Made by a program: the position numbers and the translations under genes. Below, in pieces: positions 42,261 to 51,494 of a stretch of DNA of 64,000 bases; positions within the stretch are counted from its first letter, which is position 1; the number at the start of each line of letters is the position of its first letter. A model generated the notes under the pieces. It was not told the origin of the DNA, made no database searches, and saw only the letters and a list, made by a program, of their open reading frames with translations. This DNA comes from Faecalicoccus acidiformans. GTDB taxonomy: Bacteria; Bacillota_I; Bacilli_A; Erysipelotrichales; Erysipelotrichaceae. The stretch lies in contig NZ_JACHHD010000001.1 in NCBI RefSeq assembly GCF_014202635.1, forward strand, positions 1 to 64,000, given 5' to 3'.

Positions 42261-42295
42261 ACTCTTTTCTAAGTAATTATTATTTGGAAAAGAGT
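42261..42295 (+). promoter_or_regulatory. Inverted repeat before the helicase operon
   Basis: ACTCTTTTC (42261-42269) and GAAAAGAGT (42287-42295) are exact complements separated by 17 bases. Not followed by a T-run, so an operator or RNA leader is more likely than a terminator. Confidence 0.4.
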
Positions 42296-42343
42296 CCATA
42301 TTGATGCTTATGCGAAATTAGATTATCAGGAGGGATTTTGAAT

Positions 42344-45300
42344 ATGGCTAAGATGATAGATCAGAAGCCTACTTTACATGGTGAGGCAAAACTATGGTCA
42401 TGTTTAGAATCATATTTACCAAATGATACGATTGTTTACCACAACCGCGAAGTAAATGGAAGAGAATTTGACTTTTGTTTGTTGATGGAAAACTATGGTG
42501 TCTTGGTTATAGAGGTGAAAGGTTGGCTGAGCGATAAAATCTGTGTCAACGGAATCGATGAGATAGTTGTTGAAGGCTATGACAAGCCTCAGCGTTCACC
42601 TAAAAAGCAGTCAAGAGCTTATCGTTTTGCACTCCTCAACAAGATAGTTGAGAAGCATAATGTGAGTCCTTTGGTATTTGATATGGTCTGCTATCCATTT
42701 ATTTCGGAGGCTGAGTATAAGAGCAAACGATTAGATATCGTTTCCGAAGAAAAATTTACGATTTTTAAAGAAGACTTAGATAATCAGGAACAACTCTTAA
42801 AGAAAATTTTTGATGCATATAATGCTTCAAAGAATATTCCGCATGCAGAATTAACAAGAGAATTAGTGCTTAAACTTCGTCGAGATTGGGAAGTTAATCT
42901 TGAAGAAGATAAACAGCCGATTTATCAGAAGAGTGTATACTCCATACTCTCTACTCACTTAGACTCGATTGATGAAAATGATATTGAGAGCATTATCAAT
43001 GAGTATTTTGCTGGGGTGAAAAGAATTCTCTTTATTAAAGAGTCTGATTCATACAAGAACCTTGTTGCAGCTTTTAACCAGGCCTTTAAAAAGAAAAATA
43101 TAGACCCACAAGGGAACTCGTTAGAGCTTGGATACCATGATGGCTTAAGGAGTAGTGATCATTTTGCAAGAGCTTTTAATCTAGAGCTTTATTATGTCCC
43201 TAAATTAGATGAAATCTGTCTTAAACCAATTTCGATCATTGAAGGAGAGTGTGGTGCTGATGATAAGCAGATGCTTTTAAAGTTGGCTTCAATGACTTCT
43301 TTCAATGCTCAGCAGTATTCTGTTGAACATGCCTCAACCTCAGAAAACGTCCTTGTTGAAGCGGGTGCAGGAACAGGTAAGACTTTTTCGATGGTTTCCA
43401 GGGTTGCTTATCTTTGCAACAAGAAAATTGAGTCGATCTCAAATCTTGAAGAAGAAATTGCGCTAGTCACATTCACCAACGATGCTGCCAACAATATGAA
43501 GGTTCGGCTAAAGCAAATGTTTGTGAACTATTTCATCCTTACTGGAGATCCGCGTTACTTAAAGTTCATAGAAGATACGGATCGGGCACATATTTCCACC
43601 ATACATAGTTTTGCTCTAGATATTATAAGGAAATCATCTTTATACACAGGACTTGGTACTAAGTTCAGAATAGCCTCAAATGAATATCTTCGCGGCAAGA
43701 TTTATGATTTGTATCTCAGTCAATTTCTTGCTGAAATGGAAGAAGAGAATAAGAATTTTGCAAATGAAATTCCGGTTCCAGTATATGACTTAAAGAAAAA
43801 GATAATTGGAATTGCAGATAAACTGCTAAACAAAAGCATCAATTTGAATGAAATTAGGCCTTCTGAGATGGGGGTTCCGGTAGAAAACTCTCTGCCATAT
43901 TTTAATCAGATAATTGAAAAAGTAATTGTTCCTTCAGAAAAAGAGTATATGGATTCCGTTCATCTGAATAATGATATTGACTTGAAGGAGTGCATTATTC
44001 TTCTTAATGAGATCCTGAAAAATCGGGATGGAAAGCTAGAGGATCTGAAGATTCGTTACCTATTCATTGACGAGTTTCAGGATACCGATGACGTTCAGAT
44101 TCGTGTTTTTCAGAAGCTTCAAAAAGCAATGAATTCTGAGTGCAGGCTGTTTGTTGTAGGAGATTTAAAACAAAGTATTTATCGGTTCCGCGGAGCTCGT
44201 TTAAGTGCATTTAAACAGTTACAAGATGATTGTCTATATGATTGGCAAGTGTTTCATTTGAATATTAATTATCGTACGGATGGAAGACTTCTCGAATTAT
44301 ATGATGATGTTTTTCAAGGGATGGGGGCCCAAGACTATCTACCATATTCTTCAGAAGACCAATTAACAAGCAATGTCAATACAGATATTGATGATAACGA
44401 ATTATTTGTGATGATTCCTTGCCATGGAAAAGAGGAAGACGCTTTATTTGATGCGTTTATAGGAATTCTACTGAAGCAAGAGTCTTTACTTAGACAGCAA
44501 CTTAAACAGAAAAAGCTAAGCAGAGCTGAAAGAACGATCGCTGTATTGGTGCGTAGTAACTGGCAGGTTGAGAAACTTGTTGAAGCTGGCCGCAAAAAGG
44601 GCATTAGGATAGATACTCGTTCTGGAGGAGCTCTCTTCCAGCTTGAGTCAACGCAGGATCTTTACAAGTTGGTACTCGCACTTTGCAATAACGATTCTTC
44701 AATTCACTTAGTGAATTTTATAGAGTCAAACTATGTGAATCTATCGTTGGATTATCAGTATTATCGAAGTGCTGAAAGCGAAATAATCAAAACAGATTTA
44801 ACCCGGATTTTAGATGAATTCTTTTCTGTGAGAATGGGCAAATCATGGCAGCAAATTGTTGATGAGGCATATACTCAACCGGTTTTGTATGTGCTTAAGC
44901 AGTTATATGATGCTCTTGAGCCGTGGAAGCACTACAGTAGGAATCCAGATGGGCAAAGATATTACATGGCTAATTATGAATACTTACTAGAACGCATTAT
45001 TAAATACTCACGCATTGACTCACTGGCTTTAAACCAAATAGCAGAGTATTTAAAGATTAATATCCTGACGCGTCAACAACAGCTTGCTAGAGAAATAAGT
45101 GTTGATGATGAGGATATTCAGTTCTTGTGCACTACTATTCATGGTTCGAAAGGCCTTGAGTATGGGACAGTTATTCTGCCTTATACAGATGATGATATAA
45201 GTGATATCAAAAAAGTAAAACTTGATGCTAATTATTCAGAATCAAAGTTGTCCTACACAGTGACATTTGAAAATAAAGTCAGAGAAAGGAATTCTTACTA

Positions 45301-45448
45301 TGATGAGATGCTCGAAGTTAAAGAGCAGATAGCGGAAGAATCAAGAATATTATATGTGGCTCTAACGAGAGCGATAAGAAATTGCGTGTGGATTAATAAT
45401 CTTGATAGCAACACAAGAATCAGTTGGAAGACACTGCTGGAGGGTTGA
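42344..45448 (+). CDS. NERD nuclease-UvrD helicase fusion (AddA-like)
   Basis: A 1034-residue protein. The N-terminal NERD nuclease-related domain (about 8-105) contains HGEAKLW, then REFDFCLL ... VLVIEVKGW with the Asp and E-x-K of a PD-(D/E)xK core. After a linker, a complete UvrD/AddA-type superfamily 1 helicase follows: Walker A AGAGTGKTFS (about 340), YLFIDEFQDTD (about 572), VGDLKQSIYRFRGA, STIHGSKGLEYGTVILP (about 935) and ILYVALTRA. AGGAGGG precedes ATG 42344. It ends 1 bp before the AddB-like gene, so the two proteins probably form a complex that unwinds and cuts DNA. First gene of a seven-gene run. Confidence 0.9.
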   Translation: MAKMIDQKPTLHGEAKLWSCLESYLPNDTIVYHNREVNGREFDFCLLMENYGVLVIEVKGWLSDKICVNGIDEIVVEGYDKPQRSPKKQSRAYRFALLNKIVEKHNVSPLVFDMVCYPFISEAEYKSKRLDIVSEEKFTIFKEDLDNQEQLLKKIFDAYNASKNIPHAELTRELVLKLRRDWEVNLEEDKQPIYQKSVYSILSTHLDSIDENDIESIINEYFAGVKRILFIKESDSYKNLVAAFNQAFKKKNIDPQGNSLELGYHDGLRSSDHFARAFNLELYYVPKLDEICLKPISIIEGECGADDKQMLLKLASMTSFNAQQYSVEHASTSENVLVEAGAGTGKTFSMVSRVAYLCNKKIESISNLEEEIALVTFTNDAANNMKVRLKQMFVNYFILTGDPRYLKFIEDTDRAHISTIHSFALDIIRKSSLYTGLGTKFRIASNEYLRGKIYDLYLSQFLAEMEEENKNFANEIPVPVYDLKKKIIGIADKLLNKSINLNEIRPSEMGVPVENSLPYFNQIIEKVIVPSEKEYMDSVHLNNDIDLKECIILLNEILKNRDGKLEDLKIRYLFIDEFQDTDDVQIRVFQKLQKAMNSECRLFVVGDLKQSIYRFRGARLSAFKQLQDDCLYDWQVFHLNINYRTDGRLLELYDDVFQGMGAQDYLPYSSEDQLTSNVNTDIDDNELFVMIPCHGKEEDALFDAFIGILLKQESLLRQQLKQKKLSRAERTIAVLVRSNWQVEKLVEAGRKKGIRIDTRSGGALFQLESTQDLYKLVLALCNNDSSIHLVNFIESNYVNLSLDYQYYRSAESEIIKTDLTRILDEFFSVRMGKSWQQIVDEAYTQPVLYVLKQLYDALEPWKHYSRNPDGQRYYMANYEYLLERIIKYSRIDSLALNQIAEYLKINILTRQQQLAREISVDDEDIQFLCTTIHGSKGLEYGTVILPYTDDDISDIKKVKLDANYSESKLSYTVTFENKVRERNSYYDEMLEVKEQIAEESRILYVALTRAIRNCVWINNLDSNTRISWKTLLEG

Positions 45449-45449
45449 T

Positions 45450-48113
45450 ATGTCATTAGCCATATATACGTATAAAGATCCATACAGACTGGAATCGGAA
45501 CCATACTGGAATGAAATAAAGACATGTCCATACTTTTGTGTATCTCAAACTCTGGTAAATGGTTTGAAATATGTCTATAAAAGTGACTTCCAGCAGGGAC
45601 GTGTTACAACGGTTCAAAATCTAATTGAAGCGTTGTATGAATATTGGACAAGTACAGCTTGTGCAGTTAAGCAGCATACAGATATAGACAACATTATTAC
45701 GCACAATATATCCACTTTGCTCAACGGTAGCTTACAACAAAACATGGCCAGCGCTTTCCTTTTCAATCGTGAAGAGGTTTTCGAAAGCCTCAGGATTATG
45801 TTTGAGTTGAACATAAACTTGCAGGACGTGGTAGAGGAAAAGCTGACTCCTGAGCAGAAATTTATCGTTGAAATATATAGAATAATTAGCAATTCAGGCG
45901 TAATTGCCGATTTTACTATTGATGAAAAACATAGTATTGAGGAAATAGATAAGTCGATCTCTTCGGCGATGGCAAAAGCGGCAGAATACGCTGGCAATGA
46001 AATTGACTTAAGTATAATTCAAAATGATCGGATTGTAATACATGGGGTACATCAATTCTCTCCCATTATGTTAAGAGCAATTGAAAAGATTGCAGAAAAC
46101 AAAAAAGTTATCCTTTTATTCAACTATCAGCCGCAATACAAAAATGCCTATCAAACATGGATAGACATATACTCAACTTTTGATTGCCCTATAGTTGAAT
46201 TTGACGGAGCAGAATTTCACCCCAACATGGAGTATCCAGCAAGCTTTCAAGGGAATCTGCTGGCAGATAATCTTGGAAAACTTATAAATGGGGATATTGA
46301 CAGTCTGAATTTCGGTAACTCTTTTGAGATCACTGAATTTGATAATACTACTGAGTTTGCAAATTATGTTGCAGATATATTTGCCAGGGCTGAAAAAACA
46401 GATCCTACAAATCCGATGGGAAATATGAGCGAGCAAATATATGCAGCTGATAGTTCGGCAAATAATATATTGAAAATATACTTCCCTGAACAGTTCGGAG
46501 AAAGGCAATTCTTAAACTATCCACTCGGACACTTCTTTATTGCGGTTGCCAACATGTGGGATTCTGCAAAGAACGAACTGGTAATTACAGATATTAATGA
46601 TATTAAAGAATGTTTAGATGCGGGCATTCTGAAAGAAAATCATTTGGGTCAATTGCCATCCATTTTTGAAAGCGTCGCTGCATTGTTCGAAGGCTGTACC
46701 TCGATAGATGAGATGACTGGCAGAATAAGAAGGGTTCGAAAAAACAAAAAGCACCTAACTGATCCTACGAAGAAGGAATATGTAAGCCATATTTCTTACT
46801 ATACCGTAACAAATGATGATCTGGAATTATTGGAATCTGCGCTTCAAGATCTAGACGAACTATCGGCATATTTCTATGAGGATTTTGAAAAACGGCCACA
46901 CAACTTTAAAGAGTTTTATAAGAAGCTGAAACGTTACCTGCAGGATGACGTATTAATTGGTCGAGATTTAGGTGAAGAATTCTCAGACATTATTAGGCGC
47001 GTATTGGCCAGATTAGAAGAAGTCGAAAGTATTGATGCATCAGCTTCCTTTGAGTGCCTAAAGGCGACTATGTCGATTTACCTTGTCCAGGAAACAAAAC
47101 CTGGAAAGAGCGCGAACTGGATAGTCAGAAATTTTGAGCAAATCGATGGCGATATAATTCGAAGTTTAGCTGAGAATAAAAACACTGTATACCACTTTGC
47201 GTGCCTTACAGATGAAGATATTGATTCTGTTAATAGATCTAACTTCCCTTGGCCGTTAGATGGGGATTTCTTTGAGGTCGCTCAAGAACCTGTTGATTGG
47301 AAATACCAGGCATTTGTCAGGTCAAGAAAAGAGTATAAGAACTTTAAACGGTATGCTCTATTATATGGGTTAGAATTTAATCGAGCAAAGTTTAAACTAA
47401 GCTATGTTAAACGTGATGGAGATAAAGAGCGAGAACCATATTATCTTCTAAAAATGTTAGGTGTAAAACGAGTAAAGCATGAAGATAAAAAAACAGGGAA
47501 GTATTTAGAAAGTTTACCTGAAATTAGTGTTAGCTTGAAAAGCCTCGGAAAATTTGATGAATATGATTATTATCGCTTTAAGATCTGTAAATATCGGTTT
47601 TTACTTGAGTCATTAATTGAGAATACGACAGTATATAGAGATGATTTCTTGTTGCTGAAGTATTTGGAAGTTCTACTTGAAAATCAGGTTAAAGAAGAAC
47701 TTCAAGGTGTTCCGATAAGCGAGACGATTCTAATTGAAAAGTTGAATGAAGCTTTTGATGAATTAAAGCGGTATTTCCCATATGTACAGAATGTTAATAG
47801 AATGGATGCCATAAGTAATATTCGAAGCCGAATAATAAATGGCAAACAGAAGAGCTTTCCTATCCTCAAAAATGAGGAGCGGAAGTATATGATGATTAGG
47901 GAACTATTTATACACAAGCAGCTTTCAGACCCAAGAACTTTTAGGAAGAACATTTTAGCAGATAAATTTCCGGATGTTTCAGAAGAAAAACTAAAAGAGG
48001 TTTTCTCGGAGGATTCATTGAAGAAAAATAGATATTCGAAAGAACCAGATCTTTGGTGTCAGTATTGTGCAAACCGCGAATATTGTGCGGCATATTATGC
48101 TGAGACAAATTAA
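45450..48113 (+). CDS. AddB-like iron-sulfur helicase partner, nuclease motif not visible
   Basis: An 887-residue protein. The C-terminus has C870-x2-C873-x5-C879 (WCQYCANREYC) and an upstream C713 (KICKYRFLLE). This is the four-Cys layout of the iron-sulfur domain of AddB and Cas4-type nucleases. Between them I see no clear D...E-x-K nuclease core. The middle part (IHGVHQFSPIMLRAIEKI, about 197) recalls the inactivated helicase fold of AddB, with no Walker A. It follows the NERD-UvrD gene by 1 bp. Likely role: structural DNA-grip partner of that helicase, with the NERD domain supplying nuclease activity (inference). The start at ATG 45450 has GAGGG. Confidence 0.68.
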   Translation: MSLAIYTYKDPYRLESEPYWNEIKTCPYFCVSQTLVNGLKYVYKSDFQQGRVTTVQNLIEALYEYWTSTACAVKQHTDIDNIITHNISTLLNGSLQQNMASAFLFNREEVFESLRIMFELNINLQDVVEEKLTPEQKFIVEIYRIISNSGVIADFTIDEKHSIEEIDKSISSAMAKAAEYAGNEIDLSIIQNDRIVIHGVHQFSPIMLRAIEKIAENKKVILLFNYQPQYKNAYQTWIDIYSTFDCPIVEFDGAEFHPNMEYPASFQGNLLADNLGKLINGDIDSLNFGNSFEITEFDNTTEFANYVADIFARAEKTDPTNPMGNMSEQIYAADSSANNILKIYFPEQFGERQFLNYPLGHFFIAVANMWDSAKNELVITDINDIKECLDAGILKENHLGQLPSIFESVAALFEGCTSIDEMTGRIRRVRKNKKHLTDPTKKEYVSHISYYTVTNDDLELLESALQDLDELSAYFYEDFEKRPHNFKEFYKKLKRYLQDDVLIGRDLGEEFSDIIRRVLARLEEVESIDASASFECLKATMSIYLVQETKPGKSANWIVRNFEQIDGDIIRSLAENKNTVYHFACLTDEDIDSVNRSNFPWPLDGDFFEVAQEPVDWKYQAFVRSRKEYKNFKRYALLYGLEFNRAKFKLSYVKRDGDKEREPYYLLKMLGVKRVKHEDKKTGKYLESLPEISVSLKSLGKFDEYDYYRFKICKYRFLLESLIENTTVYRDDFLLLKYLEVLLENQVKEELQGVPISETILIEKLNEAFDELKRYFPYVQNVNRMDAISNIRSRIINGKQKSFPILKNEERKYMMIRELFIHKQLSDPRTFRKNILADKFPDVSEEKLKEVFSEDSLKKNRYSKEPDLWCQYCANREYCAAYYAETN

Positions 48114-48125
48114 AGAGGGGTAATT

Positions 48126-51100
48126 ATGCTTGGCGAAAAAATGTATGTTAGATGTCCGGCAGATATAGAGAGCGCAACGGACCCTAGAGTCTTTGTGTGT
48201 GGGCAAGTGGTGAGAACAGATGAGTTTAAAAGAACGGTAACGGTGAAAGTCCATGATCCGTTTAACTATCGTATGTTCTTTTCAGACCTTCCCAAAGGAG
48301 TAATAGAATTTCCGGAGGATTCAGTTGTCCGTTGCAGTTTGTTTGTGGGGACTGATGTAGTATATGCGGGCAGAGTCTGTCAGATAACAGCCGAAAAGAA
48401 GGGCGATGACGGATACTATTACTATTATGTGCAGGATATTCAAAGCAAAGAAGTTTTTCGCGTATCAGAGAAGGAAATCATTGCCTCACTGACAAATGGT
48501 AAAGTTGATCCCTCTGTTCAACTTAAGAAGTATGAGCTTCAAAACCCGTGTTGGTTTTTGGGTCATGCGGTTGTTTCAAGAAGTATGAATATTCTTGATA
48601 ATTCCATTTACGGGTTTAAGGAGTTGGCAGGCTCAAAGATTTATTTACTTACGCATCAGATCAACACAATCATGCGATGCCTACAAGAATCTCCTTGCAG
48701 ATACATGCTGGCTGATGAGGTGGGTATGGGTAAGACCATAGAAGCTGTCTCCGTAATGAAGATTTTCATGCAGAGTCGCGCCAATCAAAATGCGCTAATT
48801 ATTGTTCCGGAAACCTTAAAAGAGCAGTGGAAATCAGAGTTGTTATTAAAATTCAATATTCCGTTGGGAAGCGGAAAAAACAATAATAGCATAATTGTTA
48901 AGAGCATCTCTGAATTATCTAACACAGATTGCAAAGCTAGTTGGGATTTTGTGATTGTAGATGAAGTGCATCGCTATCTTCAGATTAAGGATTATTACAG
49001 GTTTCTACACAGTATAAGTTCAAATGCAAAGAACATCTTATTATTAAGCGCAACGCCTGTCCAACAAAGAAAAGAAGAATATCTGGATTTGTTAAGACTG
49101 TTACAGCCAGAAAAATATGACGGTTATAGTATCGATAGATTTGGTGATTTGATTGAAAAGCAGGGGCGGATTATCCAAAAAACAGCTTTGGTTTTAGATG
49201 ACCTAAGTGATTTTGAGGAAGAATACCAAAATGTATTGGCTGATAATAAGGATCCGCATGGTTCAGAGGATTGTGAAGAGTTATTTGATGAAATCCATGA
49301 CGATTTGGAAGATATCTGTGATAGCTTAAATGATCCAAAGTTAGAACAACTACTCGAAGAGATTAAATATGAAGATCCTGATTTAGGGATTTACAAAACT
49401 AAAGTCCTGATTTCTTATATCTGCAGTAATTATCAAATCGAGAATAGCATTATTAGAAACAGGAGAAAAATACTAGAGAATAGTGATAGCGGTGAAAGGC
49501 TTCTTCCAACGCGAGAATTGACGTCTGTTAAATATGAGCTGAATGAAGAAAAAAATACATATGAATCTTATTGTTATCAGTTATTAACAGACTGGCTAAA
49601 CAGAAACGGCCAGCAAGTAGATATAGATACAGTTGTTCGTCCGCTTATGGGAGCTTTCTTTAGCTCGCCATGGGCTTTTAATGCTGTTTTGAAAAGGCTT
49701 GTCAAGAAGACGAAAATAGAAGATTTAAGGATACAAACTAATGCTGAGAATTGGGAGCAGTTTGAAGATGAAATATTAGGCAATATCTCTGATATTTTAG
49801 ATGATCCAGACAAATTTGAAGATTATTATTCGACGCGAATAATGTCAGTGATCAACCTTCTTTATGAAGAACTATACGAGGAAAAAATTGTACTTTTCAC
49901 AAATTATGCAGAGACCTTTAGTGCTTATCGGAATGTTTTAAAGAAGGTTTTTGGCGAAGAAGAATTAAGCTTTTTCGGTGCGGATATGTCCGCTGCAGAA
50001 ATAGAGCTGAATGCTTTTCGATTCCAAAACGAAAAAGCATGTAGAATTATGCTTTGTGATTATACCGGAGGTGAAGGCCGCAACTTCCAATGTGCTGATT
50101 ATATAGTGCATATAGATTTACCCTGGGATGCAAATATTATCGAACAACGAATCGGCCGTTTGGACCGTTTGGAAAGAGATATGTCTCGCCCTGTGGTTAA
50201 TTCCGTTGTCGTACATACTGAAGGAACCTTTGAGGAGGCACTATTTAGCTTTTGGAATGAAGGCCTAAAGATTTTCAACCAGTCATTAAGCGGTATGGAG
50301 ATAATCATGAAAGATATTAATCAGGAGATTATCTCTGCCGTAAAGAACGATTTTAAGTTTGGGCTATTTGATAGAATCCCAACAATAATAAAACTTGCGG
50401 ATGATATGAGAGAAACGGTTCGCAAAGAACAAAACTATGATGCTGCGAGTTTTATATTTCGTCCAATGTACGCAGAGCTTAAACGCTTGACGGACTACTA
50501 TGCGCAAAATGAAAATGAACTTTTTGCTGATACAATGACAAACTGGGCAAGTCTCGCAGGTTTTAGAGGGTTCAGTAATAAAGCCGGAGTATTAACATAT
50601 ACTGCTGCATCATTCTCACCTAAGTCAGCAATAAATTCTCAGCTGATTCCGCCCAGATGGAATGACTATTTAAGTAGTGAGCAAAACAAATTCCTAAACG
50701 GAGTGCAGGAAGCATACAACAAGAGTAAATCCATTAAAAATCAAGATCGATCAATTAAAGGTACTTTTATTCGGAAGGTGGCAATTGAAAATGATTATCT
50801 TCATTTCTTCGCTCCAGGTGATGAGATCTTTGATTGCATAGTTAATAATGCAATGCATTCCTGTAAAGGATGTTCGAGTGCATTTGTAACTCCTGCGGGA
50901 ATAAACTGGAGAGGTTTGATTTTTACATGGTCCTTAATGCCAGACGAATCATATCTTTTAGACAAAGGAGTATCTATTTATGCTCTAAGCCCATATAGAA
51001 GCTATTTGATGTCAGAACAGGTGATTATTCCTATAAGCATTGATAATAAGGGGTCACACAGTGATTCTAGTATCATCCGCGAATATCTACAAATAATCAA

Positions 51101-51494
51101 TTCCGGATTTAAAAAGGAACGAACCATCCATTTGGGAAAACGCAGTAGAGAAGCGAGGTATTTGAAAGAAATAATAACAGGAACAAACATTGATTGGTTC
51201 AAAAAGCAATACCAAGAAGAAAATTGGATTGAGTTAATTGAATCATCAAGAAAAGCTGCATATGAAAAAGCTTTTGAACAGTTTAAGCACCGGTCTAATA
51301 TTCGAGGCGCTAAAGAAGAGATGGAAAGAACTCTCTCAGCTCGGGTTGCAAACGGTGAGTTTTATGGAATTGACAATGAGCAGATTGACGAGTTGAAAAG
51401 GGAACAAGAGATTATCCTTGAGGCAATTAGACGCCCCAGGATAAGCCTTGATTCTGCCGCATTTGTTTGGATGGTGAAAGTAAGCAATGGATGA
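48126..51494 (+). CDS. SNF2-type ATPase/helicase, DpdE-like
   Basis: A 1122-residue superfamily 2 ATPase of the RapA/SNF2 kind. Motif I is ADEVGMGKTIEA (about 195-206), motif II is IVDEVHR, motif III is LLLSATPVQQRKEEYLDLL, and the C-terminal motifs VI are in YIVHIDLPWDANIIEQRIGR (about 655-678). About 180 residues precede the ATPase and 400 follow it. By size, motif style and its place before a RecQ-like gene it resembles DpdE of the 7-deazaguanine restriction system. It would translocate on duplex DNA. GAGGGG precedes ATG, and its end overlaps the next gene by 8 bp. Confidence 0.85.
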   Translation: MLGEKMYVRCPADIESATDPRVFVCGQVVRTDEFKRTVTVKVHDPFNYRMFFSDLPKGVIEFPEDSVVRCSLFVGTDVVYAGRVCQITAEKKGDDGYYYYYVQDIQSKEVFRVSEKEIIASLTNGKVDPSVQLKKYELQNPCWFLGHAVVSRSMNILDNSIYGFKELAGSKIYLLTHQINTIMRCLQESPCRYMLADEVGMGKTIEAVSVMKIFMQSRANQNALIIVPETLKEQWKSELLLKFNIPLGSGKNNNSIIVKSISELSNTDCKASWDFVIVDEVHRYLQIKDYYRFLHSISSNAKNILLLSATPVQQRKEEYLDLLRLLQPEKYDGYSIDRFGDLIEKQGRIIQKTALVLDDLSDFEEEYQNVLADNKDPHGSEDCEELFDEIHDDLEDICDSLNDPKLEQLLEEIKYEDPDLGIYKTKVLISYICSNYQIENSIIRNRRKILENSDSGERLLPTRELTSVKYELNEEKNTYESYCYQLLTDWLNRNGQQVDIDTVVRPLMGAFFSSPWAFNAVLKRLVKKTKIEDLRIQTNAENWEQFEDEILGNISDILDDPDKFEDYYSTRIMSVINLLYEELYEEKIVLFTNYAETFSAYRNVLKKVFGEEELSFFGADMSAAEIELNAFRFQNEKACRIMLCDYTGGEGRNFQCADYIVHIDLPWDANIIEQRIGRLDRLERDMSRPVVNSVVVHTEGTFEEALFSFWNEGLKIFNQSLSGMEIIMKDINQEIISAVKNDFKFGLFDRIPTIIKLADDMRETVRKEQNYDAASFIFRPMYAELKRLTDYYAQNENELFADTMTNWASLAGFRGFSNKAGVLTYTAASFSPKSAINSQLIPPRWNDYLSSEQNKFLNGVQEAYNKSKSIKNQDRSIKGTFIRKVAIENDYLHFFAPGDEIFDCIVNNAMHSCKGCSSAFVTPAGINWRGLIFTWSLMPDESYLLDKGVSIYALSPYRSYLMSEQVIIPISIDNKGSHSDSSIIREYLQIINSGFKKERTIHLGKRSREARYLKEIITGTNIDWFKKQYQEENWIELIESSRKAAYEKAFEQFKHRSNIRGAKEEMERTLSARVANGEFYGIDNEQIDELKREQEIILEAIRRPRISLDSAAFVWMVKVSNG

